A stretch of 64,000 bases of DNA from JAHRAW01 sp028066695 (lineage in GTDB: Bacteria > Pseudomonadota > Gammaproteobacteria > Arenicellales > Poriferihabitantaceae), in assembly GCA_963457535.1 (NCBI GenBank), contig OY734803.1, positions 2,046,001 to 2,110,000 of the forward strand. The letters run 5' to 3'. Positions within the stretch are counted from its first letter, which is position 1. Each line of letters begins with the position of its first letter. The notes beneath the pieces were generated by a model. It had not been told where the DNA came from, did no database searches, and worked only from the letters and a program-made list of their open reading frames with translations. Below, in pieces: positions 45,101 to 54,600 of this stretch. The position numbers were made by a program, and so were the translations under genes.

Positions 45101-45456
45101 CGCCGGTCGGCGACAGCCCGCGCCAGTTCACCTTTGATGTGGACGGCAGCGGCACCGCCGACACCACCGACAGCGTCATCGTCGGGCGCTACCTGATCGG
45201 CGTGCGCGGTTCGGCGCTGACCGACGGGCAGACCCTGCCGGACGGCGCGGATCTGGAGGAAATCACCGGCAAACTCAGCGCCGGCGTTCGCGACAACGGT
45301 TTTGATGTGGACCGCGACGGCCGCAGTTCGGCGCAGGACGGCATCATGATCATGCGCTACGCGTTCGGCGTGACTTCCGGCGCGGGTCTGACCGAGGGCC
45401 AGACCAACGAAGACGCGGCGAATGTCGCCGAGACCATCGGGGATTTGCAGCAGTAA
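36190..45456 (+). CDS. Giant secreted multidomain protein 3 (Calx-beta / MBG-YDG / FN3 / dockerin-like)
   Basis: A 3,088-residue paralogue, the longest. The frame is open from 36103, but that stretch is the promoter; ATG 36190 follows a GGAG and opens a clear signal peptide ending GAFA. Domain order matches giant protein 2. The EF-hand-like loop at 960-971 (DRNSDGYITGAE) is complete. The central third (about nt 39,800-42,300) is almost identical to genes 2 and 4, while the N-terminal third and the FN3 region differ. A segment of about 40 residues near 2,590-2,634, rich in Pro/Ala/Arg, is found only here, between two FN3 domains. Dockerin-type loops start at Asp2983 and Asp3039. Eight mature cysteines occur in four pairs. 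Confidence 0.85.
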   Translation: MTQASRPRASARFLAALPLLFIALFASSGAFAQQGLNFRMEPADGVIPIAKKGGEKCAARQRTVVGNTPGSITVVNDPVGNCPVVRVYPRFDSPFARPSAPTEVKILPITPSVRVSGVERASDAPATTVTDVSATLKAAVDAAKAAYDAADAALTAKAAIKDPTRRSERAASVADLRDLREKRRAYLVALRAYQAAKDEARAATDATKLHDAASRKVQTDGTIREEYRPVGYTPLAGDQYAVYGEDYFLSDGAFMLMPNGTIDPPYFEIRGLKKTAARDLTAKLGLYAATGDLKYNRAAHLGGSIAEIGVKFQAPTDTAPVVELYLAPVNEARGGANPIDKRGPHLQKLGAGVIQPVRLKARVHQPQTLDTLVAEEEIRLKLGKLPGILTLPLPSSTAPANPTFQHNNALAGATLTYRGVVYAGMQETLTIAAGESTAVTDAFLVLPNELGGKWKIPDPVIVNAAGAPRALAGELSAVGREFSVVASSTLEAYTDSSKSTRVFPVADTSLKDRREPRPVEHPVGLNKVSRSMVNVGVKLNSRFNELINMRVRGPASGTTVATEDDFMKRMPDGSFVPLGEGEFPYEYSVVVSQDGTTATGHYVPVFLRDDGLVEGWELFRLRFHDEEQDSTIPSNGFITLRTAYASTNGNIVHGELELTGDIFGGGENYGVAVGSGGSLAYSTTGSSNVLTLTFTDVTGEDGSGGPDGILSGDELATTGTWTHDSSTLVLDRIGALPANLEGHQFIGCKTVDRLGVETKFTQANCRLPQLPSDAGDFRTIGFAAATATIGEGGRAEGDALTLTIDPPLDRPAKVRIAAVGVETDSTNLTANEAGDYPDIRAETLEVQLRAGQSSVKFLPPHVLDDRIVEADETFKLQLQTRMSDPFVIATDTADGHAEATVTIKDNDTSTFTVEESPGGQLRAGTSVTMTGQLDTPLQVTAGGNLVVLAATSVGNITIRDRNSDGYITGAELSGTNSQTVDTLLSFAEYRYAYNRVQNSGTGTPAIRAEAFLFPLRSDPGRAHLRRHAEGFFELPKIAPRHAGPDFSETATGSGNTFAGVIRINEGGSKAARAQESTREAMSATVPVSLSADFGASHLPLGVQDVTVEVTAHYDADGDGPLPPRSVVKPVVFGTDPDATEALNAEFAAADFNALGITDDEVINRNRVVTTTIAVDAAAQRYTQNGITVFSDETIRGPDIIVVDDDATAGGQVGLHLSLAGADGKPITRLEVGKRTDAFLLAEIRSADGERRVAVESALAVDFSLATGDNLLTAADLGSPLLPGGVVIRSGESRGLSARAFSLAPTKVGAFAFAMRGLAIKPSFSRNPARLSGGLNDGYSLTNDSVSVPPEWGALASGYVAVHHSVSHSDAQRWLATLDADDADVNEGDSGLTAAVTLRDAATEAASAFSRAGSGEALTLHYAIVAPASDLGGATAADLTLATASGDAPRPPCARCEAEYDETLTTGSVEIASGASTASIPLPAIVNDTDAEAAERFTLVLTALVDSNGLPPVENGGQIAGIGLANGAADYIIAANDGGETTVAGRLRATPRLVLQEELDLTASIAARRANVSRGVITIMRPENVQGVIRGVVRAIDGTTDGAADYAIGDFFEIPADQFSTTVLVRARGDDLTERNESFQAEILVTEPLGVAGPASNPEVILLDTDRPITLEVAEATVSAAEGEFLEIKVQAKQGSDPAPPRSAPVEFILTPSYPASGATGAADLLVTVGGTTRAAASDAELTVTGVLEPDATEASVSFQVADDTDTTDEMMTFTVSLPSGNTVNTLDGAISIGGSAATTATLTAATASAATLVITPTTLTRVYGETAPTEFAFTVAPQSGSAFATGDSASTTFFDSNPLTLAGADDDVAAAGTYRFQFKDADTSTTGLQIDYAAGIDTKYDFVLADAVYTITPKEITFTSTEVDKVYDGSALAPEVLGTFSAGVESGDEAYVYASGGVYAGKDVGDAQTITGFGIGGAQAGNYTLASASSASGDITAREISNLGFDGAVNAQPPGSAAVGTLTPEINRARISADGVVAAEMDDFRAGGLQFTAAYATTPTRRDVNQAVTVSITGDGLADSGTFKAANYTLASTADVTTSGLIANVAGKPTAVAAARSPDAKNAAISWVAPASTGVPNGDITKYHVRWRTVAIAADEPAGITAAAAGAWQNASGASDLGADAGAETGYTIRGLQPDVGYEVQVVAENEFGAAGRGEYSDSATSVGMPPAPVITSLEGISSITLKYAFSAPLVAAGGATTPLHDFRVIGNADFPFGSGVTRDSRTDREVSFNTHSSLPAGAKYEVRMALRNAFGAGPWSETRFVTTPAGNPAAPPNFRTVNSPEGGNQVFAYSHGGPNIDVRWNPPHGIDATRQVARYEVTWRPNSATTFAAADKAVLQADGRNVRNGRNAYVIRNLAANESYRVHVQACNAVGCNVGAVAGDPGGGTVIRTGYGLGNSDSLTAVEEMIVPNVEALEVGDSSLTVNWRPPLYADGTAIDYGFPLTTYRLRWRHAAGKDLRWRNPGGKGGMAVVNPDPTSGARRSHTISGLENGIGYQVEFWSERQREDAAGQAKLDAYIAGQGLPWTDWVSKVSAAIAERTITIPSYMQRPRSGQAGVSLAPIVVPARTVTAPAREAPILLPRVVQQAIPQGPRAGGVPTLNALALGDAFGTIDASWSAPGVTVDAYQLRWRPYAANGGQKNWQVADTTATSHTIAEYTRDDPKRAALREVAYEAQVRARAGEVWSDWSASQRITPPVPELLGLRIFAAQNADSSAQTETPSVPAFAGDVFAYKADIADESGAVWLTPRAAANHEITIGKPGAGNAPEVASGARSAAVSLAPGEIANVEVRVSSTLGGKTATVSYMYALIRGGPPGPPSGVTVLPGTFDLEVSWGEPARGGELREYRVRWRTAGTDAVGNTRATAPGRWLPDDTGRSAALNRQTVIAGLTPDTAYEAQVRAINKRGLAGQWSAPVGDSPRQFTFDVDGSGTADTTDSVIVGRYLIGVRGSALTDGQTLPDGADLEEITGKLSAGVRDNGFDVDRDGRSSAQDGIMIMRYAFGVTSGAGLTEGQTNEDAANVAETIGDLQQ

Positions 45457-45475
45457 CCCGCGCAAACTCCCCCAA

Positions 45476-45516
45476 AACGCGCCGCCGCGGAAATCTCCCG
45501 CGCGGCGCGTTTTTTT
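45476..45516 (+). terminator. Intrinsic terminator after giant gene 3 (type A)
   Basis: AACGCGCCG (45476-45484) pairs with CGGCGCGTT (45503-45511), followed by T7. It is a copy of the terminator after giant gene 1, including about 60 downstream bases. Confidence 0.85.
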
Positions 45517-45576
45517 CGGCCTTTCCGGGCACCAAAACGACATGTTAATGGCGGTTTTCCCCGCCCCCTTTCACCC

Positions 45577-45618
45577 TTGAAAAATCCCTCCCCATGAAAT
45601 GTAATGATCATGTAAAAT
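45577..45618 (+). promoter_or_regulatory. Promoter of giant gene 4, with altered spacing
   Basis: TTGAAA at 45577-45582. The TAAAAT hexamer conserved in the other copies lies at 45613-45618, 30 bp away. About 12 extra bases between them create TGTAAT at 45600-45605 with a 17-bp spacer, which may be the -10 in use. Everything downstream to the ATG matches the giant gene 2 leader. Confidence 0.6.
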
Positions 45619-45678
45619 CGCCGCCATCGCCTTTATCGGCACATTCACAACCATTTCCACGCCCGCGGAGATTTCCTC

Positions 45679-48600
45679 ATGAAGAACCCGGCTCGTCTCG
45701 TCCTCGCCGCCTTGCCCCTGCTGTGCGTCTCGCTGTTCGCGTCCCCCGGCGCGGCGGCGCAAGGCATGAACTTTCATCTGGAGCCGGCCGATGGCGTGAT
45801 TCCCATCGCCAAAAAGGGCGGCGAGAAATGCCTGTATCGCGACAGCCAGAAATACCCGCGGCGCAACTGCCCGGTGGTGCGCATCACGCCGCGCTTTGAA
45901 AGCGTCTTCACCCGCCCGTCCCAAGTCACGCTGGTAAAAATCCTGCCGATAACGCCGAGCGTGCGCATAAGCGGCTTGGAGCGCGCCTCCGACGCCCCGG
46001 CGACCACGACCACCACCGCTTCGGCGACGCTGAAAGCCGCGGTGGACGCGGCGAAGGCCGCATACGACGCGGCCGATGCCGCGCTGGAGACCAAATCCAA
46101 ACTGAGCACCCCCGCCGCGCGCGCCAACACCGTCGCCGAACTGCGCGACCTGCGCGAAAAACGCCGCGCCTATCTGGTCGCGTTGCGCGCCTACCAGGCC
46201 GCCGGCGATGCCGCGCGCGCCGCCACCGATGCGGCAAAACGCCACGACTCGGCCACCCGCGCGGTGAAAACCGACGGAACCATCCGCGAAGAATTCCGCC
46301 CGGTCGGCTACACCCCGCTCGCCGGCGACCAATACGCGGTCTACGGCGAGGACTATTTCCTGGATGTCGGCGAGTTCAAGTTGATGCCCGACGGCACGAT
46401 TGACCCGCCGTTCTTTGAGGTGCGCGGCCTGAAGGTCACCGAGGAGCGCGACCTGACCGCGATGATCGGCCTGTATGCGGTCACCGGCGACCTGAAATAC
46501 AACCGCGCCGCGCATCTCGGCGGCAGCATCGCCGAAATCGCGGTGAAATTTCAAGCGCCGCAGGACACCGAGCCGACCGTGGAGTTGTATCTCGCCCCGG
46601 TCAATGAGGACGGCGGCATCGCCGCGAATGACCAGCGCGGCCCCCATCTGGAAAAACTCGGCGCCGGCGTGATACAGCCGGTGCGCCTCAAAGCCCGCCT
46701 GCACAAGCCGCGGACCTTGGAATCGCTGGCCGCCGACGAGGAAATCCGCCTGAAACTGAGCGAGTTGCCGGGCATCCTGACGCTGCCGCTGCCGCGTACC
46801 AGCGCCCCCGCCAACCCCACCTTCCAACATAACAACGCCCTCGCCGGCGCGACCCTGACCTACCGCGGCGTGGAGTATGGCGGCATGCAGGAGACCCTGA
46901 CCATCGCCGCCGGCGAATCCAGCGCGGTTACCGACGCGTTTTTGGTCCTGCCGAACGGCCTCGGCGGCGAGTGGAAAATTCCCGACCCGGTGATTGTGGA
47001 CGCGACCGGCGCGCCGCGCGATGATGTTGAAGGCAAACTCGCCACGGTCGGCCTCTCCTTTAATGTGGTCGCCTCGTCCCGCGCCGAGGCGCACACCGAC
47101 AGCACCAAGACCGTGCCGGTGAATCGGATCGCCTCGGCCTTGTTCAAGGAGTCCCGGCGCCCGGTGGAGCACCAGGTCGGGCGCGGCAAGGTGTCGCAGT
47201 CCATGGTGCTGGTCTCGGCCCAATTGACCGGTTCCTTCAACGAACTCATCACCATGCGCGTGCGCGGTCCGTCGGGCGGCCACGACGCGGTGGAGGCCGA
47301 CTTTATGAAGCGCCTGCCGGACGGAAGTTTTGTCCCGCTCACCGCCGGCGAGTTTCCGCATGAGTATTCGGTGGTGGTCTCGCAGGACGGCGACCGTGAC
47401 AGCCGCCACTATGTGCCGGTGTTTTTGCACGACGACGGCTTGGTGGAGGGCTGGGAGGTGTTCCGCCTGAGTTTCCACCAGAGCGAGGGCGATGCGACCA
47501 TTCCGTCCAACGGCGAGGTCACTTTGCGCACTTCCTACGCGAGCGCCGATGGCGGCGAGGTTCGCGGCGAACTGGAGTTGAGCGGCACCAACTACGGCAT
47601 CGCGGTCGGCGCCGGCAACAGCATCACTTTCCGCACCGGCACCGGCGCGAGCGATTTGACGCTGCGTTTCTCCGATTCCACCGGCGTTGACGGCACCGGC
47701 GGCGCCGACGGCATCATCAGCGGCGATGAATTGATTGCGACCGGCACTTGGACGCACGACCCGAATAATCTGGCGCTGTCGCTGGACACCTCCGCGCTGC
47801 AGGCGAATTTGGAGGAGCATCAATTTGTCGGGTGCAAGTCGGTGAATCTCGCCGGCGCCGAGACCGCGCAGGCGCTGGCCGATTGCGAACTGGCCGCGCT
47901 TTCCACCACGCTGCGCACCATCGGTTTCAAAAACGCCGCGGCGACGGTGGGCGAGGGCGGCCGCGCCGCCGGAGACGCGCTGACCCTGGTCATCACCCCG
48001 CCGCTGGACGCGCCGGCGACCGTGGAAATTGTCGCGGTGGGCAAGGAGACCGACGCGGTGAATCTGAGCGCCAACGAAGAAAACAACGGCCGCGTCACCC
48101 GCGACAACCCCATCCCCATCGGCAAGGACTTTCACAAGGTGCAGGAAGTGCAATTGCGCGCCGGCGCCGAGACCGTGGTGAACGGCGCGCGCAGCGGCAA
48201 GAGCGAGCAGCGGTTTTTGATTCCGCACCTGATTGACGATCTCGTGGTGGAGCCGGAGGAGAAATTCAAACTGCAGTTGCGGCCGCGCGTCGGCGACCCG
48301 TTTGTGGTCGCGAGCGAAACCGCGGACGGCCATGCGGAAACCACCGTCACCGTCAATGACAACGACACGGCCACCTTTACGGTGGAGAGGAATCCGCCCG
48401 GCCAGTTGAGCCGCGGCGGCACGGTGTTTGTGACCGGGCGGCTGAGCGCGCCCGTGCAAGTGGAGAGCGGCGATGATATTACGGTGAACGAAGCCCTGTC
48501 GCCGATATCGGACGACATCCGCTTTTTCGACACCAACCCGCGGGACGGCTACATCAGCGGCGCGGAAATGGCCGTTGCGGATACGGACGGCATTCAGGTG

Positions 48601-51600
48601 AACAGCCTCGTGACTTCGTCGGTTTACCGCCACAACTTCACCGATTTCAACGCGACTTCCACGACACTCCCGTTCGACGCGATCCTCTTCCCGAATCGCG
48701 CCGACCCGGGCCGCGCGCACTTGCCGTGGCATTCGGATCTGTTTTTTGAACTGCCGAAATTCGCGCCGGTATACGCGGGTCCCGATTTTTCCGCCACCGC
48801 CACCGGCAGCGGCAACACTTTTGCGGCGGTGATTCGCATCAATGAGGGCGGCGCCAATGCCGCCGGCGCCGATGAGTCGGAGAGGGAGGCAATGAGCGCG
48901 ACCGTGCCGGTGAAACTGAACTTCGACTACAACGATGATCCTGGCGCGGACGCGGTCGTGGTGGTAACCGCGCACTACGACGCGGACGGCGAAGGCGGGT
49001 CGCCGCCGCGCAGCGTCAGCAAGGAAGTCACTTACGCTACCTTCGAAAACTCCACCACCGTGAAAAACGCGGTGTTCGCCGCCGCCGATTTCAACGCGCT
49101 CGGCATCACCGACGACGAGGTGATCAACCGAAACCGCGTGGTGACCACCACCATCGCGTTTGACCTTGCCACGCAGCGCGGCACCGAATTCTACGGCGTC
49201 CGCATCTTCTCCGACAAAACCGTCCGCGGCCCCGACATCATCGTGGTGGACGACGACGCGACCGCCGGCGGCCAGGTCGGCTTGCACCTGTCGCTCGCCG
49301 GCGCCGATGGAAAACCGATTACCCGTCTGGAAGTCGGCAAACGCACCGACGCCTTTTTGCTGGCGGAAATCCGCAGCGCGGATGGCGAACGCCGCGTCGC
49401 GGTGGAAAGCGCGCTCGCGGTGGATTTCTCTTTGGCGACCGGCGACAACCTGCTGGCCGCCGCCGACCTCGGCAGCCCGCTGTTGCCCGGCGGCGTGGTC
49501 ATCCGCCCCGGCGAGAGCCGCGGACTCTCGGCGCGCGCGTTCAGCCTCACCCCGACCAAGGTCGGCGCATTTGCCTTTCAAATGCGCGGCCTCGCCATCA
49601 AGCCGAGTTTCTCGCGCAACCCGGCGCGCCTCAGCGGCGGCCTGAACGACGGCTATTCGCTGACCAATGACTCGGTGTCGGTGCCGCCGGAATGGGGCGC
49701 GCTCGCTTCCGGCTATGTCGCCGTGCATCACAGCGTGAGTCACAGCGACGCGCAACGCTGGCTTGCGACGCTGGACGCGGACGATGCCGATGTAAATGAA
49801 GGCGATTCGGGCCTTACCGCCGCGGTAACCCTGCGCGACGCCGCGACCGAGGCCGCCTCGGCGTTTTCCCGCGCGGGAAGCGGCGAGGCGCTGACTTTGC
49901 ACTACGCGATAGTCGCGCCCGCGGCCGACCTCGGCGGCGCGACCGCCGCCGACCTGACGCTTGCGACCGCAAGCGGCGATGCGCCGCGCCCGCCCTGCGC
50001 GCGCTGCGAGACCGAGTATGACGCGACCCTGACCACCGGCAGCGTGGAGATTGCGAGCGGCGCGAGCACGGCGAGCATTCCGCTGCCGGCAATCGTCAAC
50101 GACACCGACGCCGAAGCCGCCGAGCGATTCACGCTGGTTCTGACCGCGCTGGTGGATTCCAACGGCCTGCCGCCGGTGGCGAACGGCGGTCAAATCGCCG
50201 GCATCGGCCTTGCGAACGGCGCCGCCGACTACATCATCGCCGCCAACGACGGCGGGGAAACGACCGTGGCCGGCCGACTCCGCGCGACCCCGCGCCTGGT
50301 GCTGCAAGAGGCGCTGGACCTCACCGCCAGCATCGCGGCGCGCCGCGCCAATGTCAGCCGCGGCGTGATCACCATCATGCGCCCCGAGAATGTGCAGGGC
50401 GTGATTCGCGGCGTGGTGCGCGCGATAGATGTGTCCACCGACGGCGCCGCCGACTACGCCATCGGCGACTTTTTTGAGATTCCCGCCGGCGAGTTCTCCA
50501 CCACGGTTTTGGTGCGCGCGCGCGGCGATGACCTGACCGAGCGCAACGAGAGTTTCCAAGCCGAAATTCTCGTCACCGAGCCGCTCGGCGTCGCAGGTCC
50601 CGCGAGCAACCCGGAGGTGGTCCTTCTGGACACCGACCGCCCGATAACGCTGGAAGTCGCCGAGGCGACCGTGAGCGCGGCCGAGGGCGAGTTCCTGGAA
50701 ATCAAGGTGCAGGCAAAGCAGGGAAGCGACCCCGCGCCGCCGCGTTCCGCGCCGGTGGAGTTCATCCTGACGCCGAGCTACCCGGCCTCGGGCGCGGCCG
50801 CCGCGGATGATCTGCTGGTCACCGTCGGCGGCGACACGCGCGCCGCGGCGAGCGACGCCGAACTCACCGTGACGGGCGTTCTGGAGCCCGACGCGACCGA
50901 GGCGAGCGTGTCCTTTCAGGTCGCCGACGACACCGACACCACCGATGAGATGATGACTTTCACCGTCTCGCTGCCCTCGGGCAACACCGTGAACACCTTG
51001 GACGGCGCAATCAGCATCGGCTCAAGCGCGGCGACCACCGCGACCCTGACCGCCGCCACGGCCAGCGCGGCGACGCTGGTCATCACCCCGACCACGCTGA
51101 CGCGCGTCTATGGCGAGACCGCGCCGACCGAGTTCGCGTTCACCGTCGCGCCGCAGAGCGGCAGCGCGTTTGCCACCGGCGACAGCGCCTCCACGACTTT
51201 CTTTGACAGCAACCCGCTGACGCTTGCCGGCGCCGATGACGATGTCGCCGCGGCCGGCACCTACCGCTTCCAGTTCAAGGACGCGGACACCAGCACCGCC
51301 GGCTTGCAGATTGACTACGCGACCGGCATTGACACCAAATACGACTTCGTGCTGGCGGACGCGGTCTACACCATCACGCCGAAGGAGATCACCTTCACCA
51401 GCACCGAGGTGGACAAGGTGTATGACGGCAGCGCGCTCGCGCCGGAGTTCATCGGCACTTTCGCCGCCGGCGTGGAGAGCGGAGACGCAGGCTATGTCTA
51501 TGCCAGCGGCGGCGTGTATGCCGGCAAGGATGTGGGCGATGCGCAGACCATCACCGGCTTTGGCATTGGCGGCGCGCAGGCCGGCAACTACACGCTGGCG

Positions 51601-54600
51601 AGCGCGTCAAGCGCGAGCGGCGACATCACCGCGCGCGAGATCAGCAATCTGGGTTTTGACGGCGCGGTCAATGCGCATCCGCCCGGCAGCGCGGCGGTTG
51701 GCACGCTCACGCCGGAAATCAACCGCGCGCGAATTTCCGCCGATGGCGTTGTTGCCGCCGAGATGGACGACTTCCGCGCCGGCGGTTTGCAATTCACCGC
51801 CGCCTACACCACCGCGCCGACCGAGCGCGGCGTCAATCAGCCGGTGACGGTTTCCATCACCAGCGACGGCCTCGCCGACAGCGGCGCCTTCAAGGCGGCG
51901 AATTACACGCTGGAAAACACCGATGATGTGACCAAGTTGCGCAGCAGCGACGACGAAGCCGAACTGACCGACCTGATCGACCTGACCGGCCTGATTGCCG
52001 ATGTCGCCGGGACGCTGACCTTTATCCGAACCGACCGCAGCCCCGACGCGAAAAACGCGGCGATTTCATGGGTTGCGCCGGCGAGCACGGGCGTGCCGAA
52101 CGGCGAAATCGCCAAATACCATGTCCGCTGGCGCACGGTGGCGGTGGAAGCCGATGCGCCGGCCGGAGTCGCCGCGGTCGCCGCCGGCGCATGGCAGAAC
52201 GCGAGCGGCGCGAGCGACCTCGGCGAGGATGTCGGCGCGGCGACCGCTTACACCATCCGCGGCTTGCAGCCTGATGTCGGCTACGATGTGCAGGTGGTCG
52301 CCGAGAACGAGTTCGGCGAGGCCGGCCGCGGCGCATACAGCGACTCGGTGGTTTCGGTGGGCATTCCGTCGGTGGCGCCGGCGTTTATTTCGCTGGTGGG
52401 CACGACCGGGCGAATTTTCACCGCCGAGTTTGTCGCGCCGCTGGTCGCGGCCGGCGGCGAGGCCATGCCGTTTTACTCCACTCGGAAGTCCGGAGAACTG
52501 GCGTGGGGAGATCCTTTTAGTTTTGACACCCGCCCCGGCAGGGAGCGGCACGTGAGCACTTTCGGCCCGGACAACACCGAATACGAGGTGCGATTGGTGC
52601 TGAAAAACGACTTCGGCTTCGGTCCGTTTAGCGAGTCGCGCTCCGCCAGGACGACGCCGAGCGGCTCCAAGCAGTTGCCGCCCGGCTACCCCTCTCAGGG
52701 CAGGGTTTACGCGCGCAGCCACGGCGGTCCGAACATTGATGTGTACTGGAATCCGCCGGCCAACATCACCGCGTTGACGCCGGTGGAACGCTACGAAGTG
52801 CAGTGGCGGCTGGATTCGGCGACCACTTTCGCCGCGACCGACAAAGCCACGCTGCAGGCCGACGGGCGCAATGTCCGCACCGGGCGGAATGCCCATGTCA
52901 TCCGCAACCTCGGCACGGCCGAAGCGCGTTACTGGGTGCAGGTGCGCGCATGCAACAGCGTCGGATGCAACAACTGGACCACCGCCAACGAGCCCGGCGA
53001 CACCACCACCCGAATCACCATCAACTACAAACTCGGCAACAGCGACAGTCTGGACCGGGTGGAACAGATGATCGTGCCGAATGTGGAGGCGCTGCAAATC
53101 GGCGACCGCAGCCTCACCGTGAACTGGCGTCCGCCGCTGTATGCCGACGGCACCGCGATTGACTACGGCTTCCCAATCACCACCTACCGCGTCCGCTGGC
53201 GGCACGGCGCCGGCACCGACACGGTGTGGCGCAACCCGAACGGCGCCGCCGGCGAAGTGGTGGTCAACCCCGACCCGGATTCCAACGCGCGCCGCAGCCA
53301 CACCATCAGCGGTCTGGAAAACGGCATCGGCTACCAGGTGGAGTTCTGGTCGGAGCGCCAGCGCGAAGACGCGGCCGGAGACGCCAAAGTGGAGGCCTAC
53401 ATCAGCGCCAGCGGCAAGGACTGGAGTTCGTGGGTGACCGCGCTGCGCGCCTCCGGTTCGCCGGCGGAAAACGCGGTGTTCCTGCCGCGCGTGGTCATGC
53501 AAGGCATACCGCGCGGCGCGCAACCTGGCGGCGTTCCGGCGCTGGACGCGCTGACGCTCGGCGCGGAGAGCAACACGATTAACGCGAGTTGGAGCGTGCC
53601 CTCCGGCATTACCGTGGGCGGCTATCAGGTGCGCTGGCGGCCGTATGTCGCCGCCGGCGGACAGATGCACTGGCAGGTCGCGGACACCAACGCGACTTCG
53701 CGCGTCATCGCCGAATACACCAAAGGCGACCCGACCCGAACCGCGCTGCGCGAAACTCCCTACGAGGTGCAGGTGCGCGCGCGCAATTCCGACAATGACA
53801 AATGGTCGGCGTGGTCTGCGTCGCAGCGCATCACGCCGCCGGTTCCGGAATTGCTCGGCCTGCGAATTTTCGCGGCGGAAAATGCCGAGAGCAATGCGCA
53901 CAAAGAAACGCCGAGCGTTCCGGCGTTTTCCACCGAGAATTTTGCATACACGGCCGACATCGCCGAAGATGCAAGCGTCGTGTATCTCACGCCGCGCGCC
54001 GCCGAGGGTCACGAAATCACCATCGGCAAAGCCGGCGCGTCAAATCCGACGGTCGCTTCCGGTTCGCGCAGCGCGGCGATTTCATTGGCGGCCGGCGAGA
54101 CCGCCAATGTGGAAGTGCAAGTGTCTTCCACCCGCGCCGGCAAAACCGTCACGGTCTCTTACATGTATGCGCTGACCCGCGGCGGCCCCCCCGGACCGCC
54201 GAGCGGAGTCACCGTGCTGCCCGGCACTTTTGATCTGGAAGTCGCCTGGGGCGAGTCGGCGAGCGGCGGCAAGTTGCGCGAATACCGCGTGCGCTGGCGC
54301 ACCGCCGGAACCGACGCGGTCGGCAACACCCGCGCGACTGCGCCGGGCAGGTGGCTGCCGAATGACGCGGGCCGCAGCGCGGCCCTGAACCGGCAGATGA
54401 TCATCACCGGCCTGACCCCCGACACCGCCTACGAGGCGCAGGTTCGCGCCATCAATGTGCGCGGAGTCGCCGGGCAGTGGTCGGCGCCGGTCGGCGACAG
54501 CCCGCGCCAGTTCACCTTTGATGTGGACGGCAGCGGCGCCTCCGACACCACCGACAGCATCATCGTCGGCCGCTACCTCATCGGCGTTCGCGGTTCCGCG

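Noticed and set aside
45571..50559. Very long minus-strand open frames opposite the giant genes (up to 1,662 codons; also near 26,730-29,753, 37,648-41,106 and 42,565-45,543)
   Set aside because: They recur at the same phase opposite every paralogue, are Arg/His/Gly/Ala-rich without domains, and disappear where codon use changes. They are by-products of strong GC-rich codon bias on the coding strand.
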